A stretch of 20,692 nucleotides of DNA from positions 1-20,692 of the forward strand of contig JBGSYQ010000522.1 of the NCBI GenBank assembly GCA_041750795.1, read 5' to 3'. The position numbers were made by a program, and so were the translations under genes. The notes beneath the pieces were generated by a model. It was given only the letters and a program-made list of their open reading frames with translations, was not told where the DNA came from and ran no database searches. Below are positions 6,526 through 13,772 of the stretch, one piece after another; position 1 is the first letter of the stretch, and every line of letters starts with the position of its first letter. The stretch comes from JTS-RE94 sp041750795 (GTDB taxonomy: Bacteria; Planctomycetota; Planctomycetia; Pirellulales; PALSA-1355).

Positions 6526-7689
6526 ATGACACAGCCACATCTAGTGATTGTCCCGTGCGGACAACGTAAAATCTGGAACAAAAACCCGGAGGCCGGTCCG
6601 ACTATTGCAGAACACGCGTATACGGGAGCACCGTTCTCGGTCAATAAAGGCTTTGCTCAGCGATTCGGAGAACAATGGCTGATTCTCAGTGCGAAGTACG
6701 GCTTCATTGAGCCGGACTTTCTAATTCCCGGCCCGTACAACGTAACCTTCAAACGGTCATCCAACGAACTCGTATCGGCTGCCATGCTCAAGCAGCAGGT
6801 GCAGGCGCTGGGGTTGGACAGTTCAACCTCCGTCATTGGACTCGGTGGCAAGGATTATCGCCAAGCGATCGAAACCGCATTCGAAGGCACTGGTATCAAA
6901 CTGCATTTTCCATTCTCTGGACTTCCAATTGGCCGGGCCATGCAAGCGACAAAGCAGGCGATAGCTTGCGGCCGTCCACTGGGAGAATCGGACGCAACCG
7001 CGATAAAGAAACCACGGGATCGTGCGACTGTTTCCGCAGTTGCGATTTCCACCGCTAGCGACCTCTGCAGGGAACTGCACAAACTAGTCAATCGCCTGCC
7101 GATGTTCGGCTTCCCGTTCGCTGTGGATCAAATTCCGCGCAATGGCCTTTATGTCCTGTTCGAGAAAGGCGAGCAGGCCCACGGTGCTCGTCGAATAGTC
7201 CGCGTCGGCACACACACAGGTGCCAAACAGCTTCGTTCACGATTGATGCAACACTTCGTGCAAGAGAACAAGGACCGCAGCATTTTCCGCAAGAACATTG
7301 GGCGCTGCATGTTGCGACAAGAAAACGACAGCTTCATTCCAAATTGGGAGATCGACTTGACGACCCGAACGGCCAGAGTGAAGCACGGCGACGGCATTGA
7401 TTCGGCACGCTTGCGCCAGATCGAGAGCCGAGTCACGGAATACATGCGAAGCAATTTTAGCTTCATTGTCGTCGAGATCCTAGACAAGGAACGGCGCCTT
7501 GAAGTGGAGTCGAAGATTGCTTCGACGGTTTCCTTATGTCCAGACTGTGGGCCGTCGCAAATGTGGCTCGGTAAGCATTCACCCAAGGCACGGATTCGAG
7601 AGAGCGGGCTGTGGCAAGTTAACGAGCTTTTCAAGTCGCCATTGACTGGCGAGGATCTCGACGAGTTAAGGCGGCTCGCAAAGCCCTGA
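6526..7689 (+). CDS. DUF6884-like domain fused to a GIY-YIG-like domain, low GC
   Basis: 387 residues in two parts. The N-terminal part (about 5-150) has IVPCGQRKIW (8-17), AYTGAPF (31-37), LILSAKYGF (52-60) and GPYNVTF (69-75), the pattern I know from DUF6884 proteins. The C-terminal part (about 180-370) has GLYVLFE (207-213), RVGTHTG (226-232) and LRSRLMQH (236-243), fitting GIY, YIG and the conserved Arg of a GIY-YIG fold. It continues with SIFRKNIG (252-259), a late Glu in RLEVESKI (324-331), Cys338-x2-Cys341, and RESGLWQVNEL near the end. Nuclease activity is plausible but unproven. Hand counts give about 47-55% GC, against 65-78% in neighbouring coding lines, which suggests horizontal transfer. 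The frame is open from ATG 6478, overlapping the previous gene; ATG 6526 starts right at the conserved domain. No good Shine-Dalgarno sequence at either. Confidence 0.75.
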   Translation: MTQPHLVIVPCGQRKIWNKNPEAGPTIAEHAYTGAPFSVNKGFAQRFGEQWLILSAKYGFIEPDFLIPGPYNVTFKRSSNELVSAAMLKQQVQALGLDSSTSVIGLGGKDYRQAIETAFEGTGIKLHFPFSGLPIGRAMQATKQAIACGRPLGESDATAIKKPRDRATVSAVAISTASDLCRELHKLVNRLPMFGFPFAVDQIPRNGLYVLFEKGEQAHGARRIVRVGTHTGAKQLRSRLMQHFVQENKDRSIFRKNIGRCMLRQENDSFIPNWEIDLTTRTARVKHGDGIDSARLRQIESRVTEYMRSNFSFIVVEILDKERRLEVESKIASTVSLCPDCGPSQMWLGKHSPKARIRESGLWQVNELFKSPLTGEDLDELRRLAKP

Positions 7690-7788
7690 ACTGCTCGTTG
7701 CTCGTGTTGGCGCACCGGTTGCGGCCGGCAATGCAGCTGACCACAATAGGGCAGCGTTCCAAGTTGTTTGCCGTTCGTGAGGCCTGCC

Positions 7789-9030
7789 GTGTGGCAAAAC
7801 GTTTTCGGCTGGGTATTGCTGTGTGTGGCATTCGGGGGAGCCGAACGTCCTGTGCTCGCCGTGCCGCCGCCCCCCCGTGTCGCCGCCATTGTCACCGAGT
7901 ATCGCCACAATTCGCATGCGGATGTGATTGTCAGCCGGATGCTGCTGACGGATACGTTGGATGGCAAGGGGAAGGCGCCGCAACTGAAACTGGCGTCGCT
8001 TTACACCGATCAGCGGCCGGCCAACGACATGAGCCGGCTGTTGGCGGCGTCGCACCGGTTTCCCGTCTATGAAACGATCGCCGATGCGCTGACCCTGGGC
8101 ACGGGCAAGCTGGCCGTCGATGGTGTGCTGCTGGTGGCGGAGCACGGGGAATACCCCATGTCGCCCACGGGCAATCGTCAGTATCCTAAGCGGCGGTTCT
8201 GGGACGAGATTGTGGCCGTATTTCGCGCCAGCGGCCGCGTCGTGCCGGTGTTTGTCGACAAGCACCTGGCCGACAACTGGGCGGACGCCAGGCACATTTA
8301 CGACACGGCGCGGGAGCTGAAGATTCCGTTGATGGCCGGCTCGAGCGTGCCGGGAACCTGGCGCAATCCGCCGGCAGCGGTTACGCCCGGCGTGAAGCTG
8401 AAAGAAATCGTCGGCATCACCTACGGCTCGACCGACGCTTATGGATTTCACGGGCTGGAGGCCGTGCAGTCGCTGGCCGAGCAGCGTGCCGGCGGCGAGA
8501 CGGGCGTGCGCGCCGTGCAATGCGCCAGCGGCGAGGCGGTCTGGAAGGCGCTGGATGCCGGGTTGTTCGATCGCGCGCTATTCGACGCCGCCTGGCAGCG
8601 CTCGCCGGGCAGGCGAGAAGGCCGCCCGCTGCGCGAGCTGGTGACGGAGCCCAAGTTGATGATGCTGGAGTATCACGACGGATTGCGACTGTATCTGCTG
8701 GAACTGAACGGAGCGGTAAACGCCTGGACCGCTGCCTGGCGCGAGAGCGAAACGATCGTGTCGACACAGTTCGCCACGCAGGAAGCGCGGCCGGCCTATC
8801 ACTTTCAGTTGCTGTTCGACGGCATCGAGCGGATGGTCCTTGCGGGCAAGCCCAGTTGGAACGTCGAGCGGACATTGTTGACCAGCGGAGCGCTGGACGC
8901 GTTGTTGCAGTCGCTGGTCGACGGCGGACGACGGGTGGAAACGCCTTATCTCGACGTGACGTATCGGCCGATCTGGAACTGGAGCGAACCGCCCGCGATG
9001 CCGCCGGGTCGCCCGTGGAACGAGCAGTAG
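7789..9030 (+). CDS. Exported protein of unknown function
   Basis: About 413 residues. The N-terminus is a hydrophobic signal sequence (VFGWVLLCVAFGGA, ending near PVLA) before a Pro stretch, so the protein is probably exported. The mature part opens with VAAIVTEYRHNSHADVI, then LKLASLYTDQ and FPVYETIADAL, an alternating pattern that looks Rossmann-like and recalls the nucleotide-binding half of Gfo/Idh proteins, though no glycine-rich loop is seen. Later motifs include VLLVAEHGEYP, VPVFVDKHLADNW, PLMAGSSVPGTW and a Tyr/Trp-rich C-terminus. Similar proteins occur as hypotheticals in planctomycetes, from memory. Start is uncertain: the frame is open from TTG 7768 and GTG 7777; GTG 7789 is chosen because TGAGG lies 6 bases upstream. 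Faces the PEP-CTERM gene convergently. Confidence 0.8.
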   Translation: MWQNVFGWVLLCVAFGGAERPVLAVPPPPRVAAIVTEYRHNSHADVIVSRMLLTDTLDGKGKAPQLKLASLYTDQRPANDMSRLLAASHRFPVYETIADALTLGTGKLAVDGVLLVAEHGEYPMSPTGNRQYPKRRFWDEIVAVFRASGRVVPVFVDKHLADNWADARHIYDTARELKIPLMAGSSVPGTWRNPPAAVTPGVKLKEIVGITYGSTDAYGFHGLEAVQSLAEQRAGGETGVRAVQCASGEAVWKALDAGLFDRALFDAAWQRSPGRREGRPLRELVTEPKLMMLEYHDGLRLYLLELNGAVNAWTAAWRESETIVSTQFATQEARPAYHFQLLFDGIERMVLAGKPSWNVERTLLTSGALDALLQSLVDGGRRVETPYLDVTYRPIWNWSEPPAMPPGRPWNEQ

Positions 9031-9045
9031 CGCCCCGAGCCTGTC

Positions 9046-9083
9046 AGCCAAGGGACCGCCCAGTGGTGGACGGCCCCTTGGCT
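9046..9083. terminator. Possible bidirectional terminator stem-loop
   Basis: Inverted repeat with arms AGCCAAGGGACCG (9046-9058) and CGGCCCCTTGGCT (9071-9083), 13 base pairs with one mismatch around a 12-base loop. It lies between two convergent genes, 15 bases after the plus-strand stop, so it could end transcription from both sides. There is no clear T-tract, so classical intrinsic termination is not certain. Confidence 0.55.
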
Positions 9084-9095
9084 TCCGCGAAGCGA

Positions 9096-9116
9096 CTTGC
9101 CGGCTTGCACGGCAAG
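9096..9116. terminator. Second stem-loop between the convergent genes
   Basis: Perfect 7-base-pair stem CTTGCCG (9096-9102) and CGGCAAG (9110-9116) with a 7-base loop, 10 bases beyond the minus-strand stop. Its position suits a terminator of the PEP-CTERM gene, but no T-tract follows. Confidence 0.4.
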
Positions 9117-9126
9117 CGCGCGAACG

Positions 9127-10035
9127 TCAACTATCAAGCGATGCGCTGCGACGGCGACGAACCACCATGCCGACCAGAGCCACGAGTCCCATGCCGGCCA
9201 TGGCCACCGCGCTGGGTTCGGGCACGGTGAGCACGAAAGAGAGATCCATCGACGCGCCGGCCAAGGGATGACCCACCGGATAGATCAGCTCACGCCAGAA
9301 TGTAGTATTCGGCCCGTTGAAGCCGTTGGTGTCGGCGAAGACGGCGTCATCATTGAAGTGTTGCTGAAACTCGCGCGTCTTCCAACCGAACGTGGCGGGC
9401 ACGGCGCCCAGGGTGTTGAGCACATTGGCTTGCACCTCGAACCAGTAGATGGTGCCCTGCGTTTGCACGAAGTTCTGACCGAGCGCGTCCACCAGGTTGG
9501 GGAAGTTGTATTGATACACTTGCGTGTCGGTGCCGATGACCTGGCCAACGTTGGGATCGTAGAACCCTTCCTGGGCAGTGATCACATTGGGGTTCACGTT
9601 GAATTGCCCGGGCTGGAAGCGACCGGTCCACAACAATTGGTCTGGATGGCTGTAAGGAGCAATCGGTCCGCCGGCCGGCTGGTCGGACCAGAAGCTGATT
9701 TTGAACTCGATGGCGCCGGGATCGGGCAGGCCCGCCGAGTTGAGGGGCAACACATCGCTGAGCCACGAACCCCAGATGTGAGCGTCCGTAATGGGGCCCG
9801 ACTGCGTGCAAAGGAAATCATCGGCCAGCGTTTTCCATTGCGGGTTGGGCGTCGTATTCGGTTGGATCGTGTCCAGCACGTCCAGGCCGTTGGGGCTGAG
9901 ATCGGGAAGCTGAATCCATTTTGCCTTGGCCACGTCGGCCGGATTCATGGGGTTCCAGTCGGCGGAAGCGGGAGTCGATACGACGAACAGGGCGGCAACG
10001 AGCGCAACGGTAGCGGCGAAGTGGGTAGCCTTCAT
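9127..10035 (-). CDS. PEP-CTERM sorting domain protein
   Basis: 302 residues. A signal peptide covers 1-25 (cleavage after TPASA). The mature region (about 26-265) has no Cys pair or catalytic signature; it contains KWIQLPDLSPNGLDVLDT, LADDFLC, HIWGSWLSDVLP and FWSDQPAGG, which resembles a planctomycete exported domain I know as DUF7901 (name from memory). The C-terminus is a textbook PEP-CTERM signal: VPEPS at 271-275, a hydrophobic helix to about 292 and an Arg cluster at 293-296. It is therefore expected to be exported, processed by an exosortase and surface-attached or released. The frame is open upstream to 10299, but that part is low-quality shadow sequence. ATG 10035 has GGAG 8 bases upstream and directly precedes the signal peptide. 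Confidence 0.92.
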   Translation of the reverse strand: MKATHFAATVALVAALFVVSTPASADWNPMNPADVAKAKWIQLPDLSPNGLDVLDTIQPNTTPNPQWKTLADDFLCTQSGPITDAHIWGSWLSDVLPLNSAGLPDPGAIEFKISFWSDQPAGGPIAPYSHPDQLLWTGRFQPGQFNVNPNVITAQEGFYDPNVGQVIGTDTQVYQYNFPNLVDALGQNFVQTQGTIYWFEVQANVLNTLGAVPATFGWKTREFQQHFNDDAVFADTNGFNGPNTTFWRELIYPVGHPLAGASMDLSFVLTVPEPSAVAMAGMGLVALVGMVVRRRRSASLDS

Positions 10036-10328
10036 GGTCACGTCTCCAAAAAGTTGGTTTGGCTGCAAGTCAAATCGCATCAGGCGCGCGGCATGCGCCG
10101 CGACGGCCAACAGGACCAAACATTTGCACGCGCGGGAGGACGGCGAGAGAGCTCGCAAGCCTTTACACCGTACTTTTTGAGACGCGCTATGCTCTTGTTC
10201 AGTAGCACCTCCAGGTTTCCGGTGGACTGTCAGAAATCCTCGCAACCATTCCGTGGCGCTGAACGAGGACGAGGAACGACAACGACTCGCGGCGCGCAAC
10301 CATGCACGCCGGTACCATTGTGGGTGCC

Positions 10329-10371
10329 GCGACCGAAGAGAAGGCGCCCGTCAGGGGCGCACGTCGGTCGC
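10329..10371. other. Nested stem-loop in the PEP-CTERM leader / uvrA downstream region
   Basis: Outer arms GCGACCGA (10329-10336) and TCGGTCGC (10364-10371) enclose inner arms GCGCCC (10344-10349) and GGGCGC (10355-10360) around a 5-base loop. Both stems are perfect. No T-tract follows on either strand. It may be an RNA structure in the leader or a processing or termination signal. Confidence 0.4.
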
Positions 10372-10522
10372 TAGAGACTCATTAGCGTTTCTCGCGGAAA
10401 CACAGAGCGAAGGAAAGAGGTTTTAGAAAACGCGTTTCTCGAATGCCATTTTTGGTCGGTCAACGTGCCGGATACGTCAGGGCAGACGAATTAAATGCCA
10501 CCACGTGTATCAGGCTTTGGCG

Positions 10523-10550
10523 AATGTAGCGTGGAAAAAACGCTTGTCAA
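10523..10550 (-). promoter_or_regulatory. Sigma70-like promoter directed at the PEP-CTERM gene
   Basis: On the minus strand a perfect -35 TTGACA (10550-10545) is followed after 16 bases by TACATT (10528-10523), four of six matches to the -10 consensus. A/T-rich sequence with A and T tracts lies just upstream. The -35 sits inside the dyad GCTTGACAAGC, and further inverted repeats bracket the element, suggesting an operator. Transcription would start near 10516 and run about 480 bases before the PEP-CTERM start codon. Confidence 0.5.
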
Positions 10551-10604
10551 GCATCTTTTTTTCGCCAGAGCAAAAATTGTTCGTGCCGGCTATGCCGCGT
10601 TGCG

Positions 10605-10622
10605 GCCACTGAATTCAGTGGC
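10605..10622. other. Perfect 18-base palindrome downstream of uvrA
   Basis: GCCACTGAATTCAGTGGC reads the same on both strands. It lies 97 bases beyond the uvrA stop and 55 bases upstream of the promoter's -35. It may be a protein-binding dyad or part of a transcription end signal; there is no adjacent T-tract. Confidence 0.45.
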
Positions 10623-10718
10623 GCGCTGCGACGCATTCGGTCAGCGCGAAGGCGCGCGGCAGTCTGTTTTCTTCGAGAGAAATTGCGTCGCCGGAGCGAT
10701 TGCCACGTGCCGCGCGGA

Positions 10719-13625
10719 CTACGCGCCGGTGGTGTGCGCACCACGAGCGGGATGCGAGTCCAACAGCGGTTTGAGAAACCGGCCGGTCCAGTTGTCCGCC
10801 AGCGCCGCGACGTCTTCGGGCGTGCCGGCGGCCAGGATGGTTCCGCCGGCTTCACCCCCTTCGGGCCCCAGGTCGATGATCCAGTCGGCCGTTTTGATGA
10901 CGTCCAGATTGTGCTCGATCACCAGCACCGAGTTGCCCAGGTCAACCAGCCGGTTGAGCACGCTCAAGAGCTTTTGAATGTCGTCGAAGTGGAGGCCCGT
11001 GGTGGGCTCGTCGAGGATATACATGGTGCTGCCGGTTTCGACGCGTGCCAGCTCGGTGGCCAGCTTGATGCGCTGGGCTTCGCCGCCGGAGAGCGTGGTG
11101 CTCGATTGCCCGAGCGTGAGATACCCCAGCCCGACCTCTTGCAAGCTGGCCAGCAGGCGGACGATCTGCGGAAAGTTCTCGAAAAACACCAGCGCGTCGT
11201 CGACGCGCTGGTCGAGCACGTCGGCGATCGATAGTCCGCGGTATCGCACTTTTAGCGTCTGTGGATTGAATCGCGCGCCGCCGCAGGCCGGGCAAGGCAC
11301 GGTCAGGTCGGGCAGAAAGTTCATCTCGATGCGGCGCACACCCTGCCCTTGGCACTCTTCGCAGCGGCCGGCCTTGACGTTGAAGCTGAAGCGGCCCGAC
11401 TTGTAGCCGCGCTGCCGCGCCTCGCGCGTGCCGGCGAACACGCGGCGAATTTCATCGAACATGCCGGTGTACGTGGCCGGATTGCTGCGCGGTGAGCGCC
11501 CGATGGGCGACTGGTCGACTTGCACTAGCTTGTCGATCTGGCTGGCGCCGCGCAGACTGCGATGCGGTCCTGGCTTGGGACCGACGCCACCCAGGCGGCG
11601 CGCCAACGCTCGCGCCAGCGTCTCGTTGATGAGCGAGCTCTTGCCCGACCCGCTGACGCCGGTAACGCACACCAGCGCGCCCAGCGGAATGCGCGCGTCG
11701 ACGTCCTTGAGGTTGTTGGTCGTCGCGCCTTCGATCGACAGCGAGCGGGTTTTGGCGATGCGGCGCCGCTCGTGGGGCGCGTGAATCGACAATCGGCCGG
11801 ACAAGTAACGCCCGGTGACCGAGTCGGCGTTGGCAGCCACGTCGTTGGGCGCGCCTTGGGCGACGATGCGGCCGCCGTGCAAGCCGGCGCCGGGGCCCAT
11901 GTCGATCAGCCAATCGGCGGCGCGCATGATGGCTTCGTCGTGCTCGACCACCAGCACGGTGTTGCCCTGCTGCTGCAAGCGGCGCACGGCGTCGATCAGC
12001 CGCTGATTGTCGCGCTGGTGCAGGCCGATCGACGGCTCGTCGAGCACGTAACACACGCCGACCAGTCCGGAGCCGATGCCTGTGGCCAGCCGCACGCGCT
12101 GCAACTCTCCGCCGGAGAGCGTGTCGGCCGGCCGGTCGAGCGTGAGGTACTCGACGCCGACGTTTTCCATGAACAGCAGCCGCTGGTCGATTTCCTGCCA
12201 GATCGGCTGGTAGATCGGCCGATCCGCTTTGGGGATTTGCAGTTGCGCAAACCAGGCGCGCGCCTTGCTGGCCGGCAGAGCGGCAACTTCGTGTATGGCT
12301 CGGCCGTGGAAGCGGCAGGCGCGCGCCTCGGGGCGCAGCCGCGCGCCGCCACACTCTTTGCAGACCACCACGCCGCGCCAAGCCTCCATCCGCTGGCGCA
12401 CCGCCGGCTTGAGCGAGGTGACGTACTCCAGTTCGAGCAGGTTGATAAGGCCGACGAAGCCGTTGTCGTCGCCGTGCAGCAGCCGCTGGCGAAAGCGTGG
12501 CGCCAGTTGCGCAAGCGGCGTGCTCCAATCGAACGAGGCCGCCTTCATGAACGGGGCCAGCGCCGACTTGCGGTGGCGCATTTCGGCCGCGGTGCCCCCC
12601 TTCCAAGGCGCGATGGCGCCTTCGGCCAGCGACAGGCTCTCATCGGCCACGATCAGCTCCGGATCGAACTGCACGCCAGAGCCCAGCCCTTCGCACGCCG
12701 AACAGGCGCCGTAGGGACTATTGAAACTGAAGGTGCGCGGCTCCAGTTCTTCGAAGCTGGTTTTGCAGTGCGGGCAGGCGTACAGCGTGCTATACAGCTT
12801 TTCGTGCCAGGCGCTTTGATCGCGCGGATCGGCCGGCGCGCCGTTTTCGCCCGGCTGGATGTAGATCACCAGCACGGCGCCTTCGCCGTGCGAAAGAGCC
12901 AGCCGCGTGCTCTCGGCCAGCCGCGCGTCGACGCCTGGTCGAACGACGATGCGATCGACCACCGCGTCGATGGTATGGCTTTTGCGAGGCGCCAGCTCCT
13001 CTACCTGGTCGACGTCGAACACTTCGCCGTCGATGCGCACGCGGACGAAGCCCGCCTTGCGGACCGCAGCCAGCACGTCCTTGTGCTGCCCTTTGCGCCC
13101 GCGCACCAAAGGCGCCATGACGATCAGCTTGGTGCCCTCGGGCAGGGCCATCAGATCGGCGATGATCTGCTCGGGCGTTTGCTGGCGGATGGTCTCGCCG
13201 CAACTGGGGCAAGCCGGTTCGCCCAAGCGCGCATAGAGCAGGCGCAGATAGTCGTAGATTTCGGTGACCGTGGCCACGGTGCTGCGCGGATTCTGGCTGC
13301 CGGCGCGCTGGTCGATCGAGATGGTGGGCTGCAGGCCGTCGATCAAGTCGACGTCGGGCCGCTCCAACTGGTGCAGAAACTGCCGCGCATAGACCGACAG
13401 GCTTTCGATATATTGCCGCTGGCCCTCGGCGAACAGCGTGTCGAAGGCCAGCGAGCTTTTGCCCGAGCCGCTGGGGCCGGTGATAACGATGAGCCGATCG
13501 CGGGGCAGATCGACGTCGATGTTTTGCAGGTTATGGACGCGAGCGCCGCGGATCTGAATGGTTTCCGCTGGCGCCGGCTCGGAATCGACGGCAGCCGCCC
13601 CCGCAGTATCGACGCCGCCAGCCAT
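10719..13625 (-). CDS. uvrA: Excinuclease ABC subunit A (UvrA)
   Basis: 968 residues, close to the usual length of about 940. UvrA is the damage-sensing ATPase of nucleotide excision repair; it loads UvrB on lesions. Both ABC modules are complete: Walker A GPSGSGKSS at 50-58 and GVSGSGKSS at 656-664, signatures LSGGE at 503-507 and 845-849, Walker B VLDEP at 527-531 and ILDEP at 870-874. Zinc-binding Cys pairs are seen at 284/287 with 308/311 and at 755/758 with 778/781; further Cys-x2-Cys pairs lie at 139/142 and 422/425. The late zinc hairpin and C-terminal helices are present, so this is a full-length UvrA. The frame is also open from a TTG at 13637; ATG 13625 is preferred because TTGAGG lies 6 bases upstream. 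It follows trpC by 147 bases and may have its own promoter. Confidence 0.98.
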   Translation of the reverse strand: MAGGVDTAGAAAVDSEPAPAETIQIRGARVHNLQNIDVDLPRDRLIVITGPSGSGKSSLAFDTLFAEGQRQYIESLSVYARQFLHQLERPDVDLIDGLQPTISIDQRAGSQNPRSTVATVTEIYDYLRLLYARLGEPACPSCGETIRQQTPEQIIADLMALPEGTKLIVMAPLVRGRKGQHKDVLAAVRKAGFVRVRIDGEVFDVDQVEELAPRKSHTIDAVVDRIVVRPGVDARLAESTRLALSHGEGAVLVIYIQPGENGAPADPRDQSAWHEKLYSTLYACPHCKTSFEELEPRTFSFNSPYGACSACEGLGSGVQFDPELIVADESLSLAEGAIAPWKGGTAAEMRHRKSALAPFMKAASFDWSTPLAQLAPRFRQRLLHGDDNGFVGLINLLELEYVTSLKPAVRQRMEAWRGVVVCKECGGARLRPEARACRFHGRAIHEVAALPASKARAWFAQLQIPKADRPIYQPIWQEIDQRLLFMENVGVEYLTLDRPADTLSGGELQRVRLATGIGSGLVGVCYVLDEPSIGLHQRDNQRLIDAVRRLQQQGNTVLVVEHDEAIMRAADWLIDMGPGAGLHGGRIVAQGAPNDVAANADSVTGRYLSGRLSIHAPHERRRIAKTRSLSIEGATTNNLKDVDARIPLGALVCVTGVSGSGKSSLINETLARALARRLGGVGPKPGPHRSLRGASQIDKLVQVDQSPIGRSPRSNPATYTGMFDEIRRVFAGTREARQRGYKSGRFSFNVKAGRCEECQGQGVRRIEMNFLPDLTVPCPACGGARFNPQTLKVRYRGLSIADVLDQRVDDALVFFENFPQIVRLLASLQEVGLGYLTLGQSSTTLSGGEAQRIKLATELARVETGSTMYILDEPTTGLHFDDIQKLLSVLNRLVDLGNSVLVIEHNLDVIKTADWIIDLGPEGGEAGGTILAAGTPEDVAALADNWTGRFLKPLLDSHPARGAHTTGA

Positions 13626-13700
13626 CCGCAACCTCAATCCGAAGTGTCAAAGTCATCCGGTCGTGCCCGGAGAGCCATTTCAACAACGGGCCAATCTGGC

Positions 13701-13729
13701 AGCGTAGCACAGAAAGCCGCGGGAGGCAA
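13701..13729 (-). promoter_or_regulatory. Candidate uvrA promoter
   Basis: On the minus strand TTGCCT (13729-13724) is followed after 17 bases by TACGCT (13706-13701), with TGTGC before the latter giving an extended -10 TG. Matches to consensus are four of six and three of six, so this is weak by sequence alone. Position, about 75 bases before the uvrA ATG, is suitable. No LexA-type box was recognised. Confidence 0.3.
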
Positions 13730-13741
13730 AAAGGGCAAATG

Positions 13742-13763
13742 GTGCCATTCGTTCCTGACACCT
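13742..13763. repeat. Short REP-like stem-loop after trpC
   Basis: On the minus strand GGTGTC and GGCACC can pair (six pairs, one G-T) around a loop with AGGAACGAAT, followed by a T-rich run CCCTTTTTGCC at about 13736-13726. GGTGTCAGGAAC resembles the tag of dispersed REP elements, from memory. The hairpin plus T-run, 10 bases past the trpC stop, could also end purH-trpC transcripts. Confidence 0.35.
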
Positions 13764-13772
13764 ATGTCGGCG

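Larger units (their letters stand above)
10036..10718. other. 683-base gap: promoter, dyads and hairpins, no convincing gene
   Basis: No gene is supported between the uvrA stop and the PEP-CTERM start. Short frames here lack recognisable motifs or start signals. The region is more A/T-rich than its neighbours in places (about 10380-10600). It holds a sigma70-like promoter pointing at the PEP-CTERM gene, an 18-base perfect palindrome, a nested stem-loop and a GC hairpin (CGCGGC 10087-10092, GCCGCG 10097-10102) near the gene start. The 10-mer GCGTTTCTCG occurs twice, at 10385 and 10432. Confidence 0.6.

Noticed and set aside
10036..10299. Upstream extension of the PEP-CTERM protein (88 residues)
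   Set aside because: It would place residues before a clear signal peptide; ATG 10035 has a good Shine-Dalgarno sequence.
10495..10977. A 160-codon plus-strand frame at the uvrA end
   Set aside because: More than half is antisense to uvrA and the rest overlaps promoter-like sequence; no motif.
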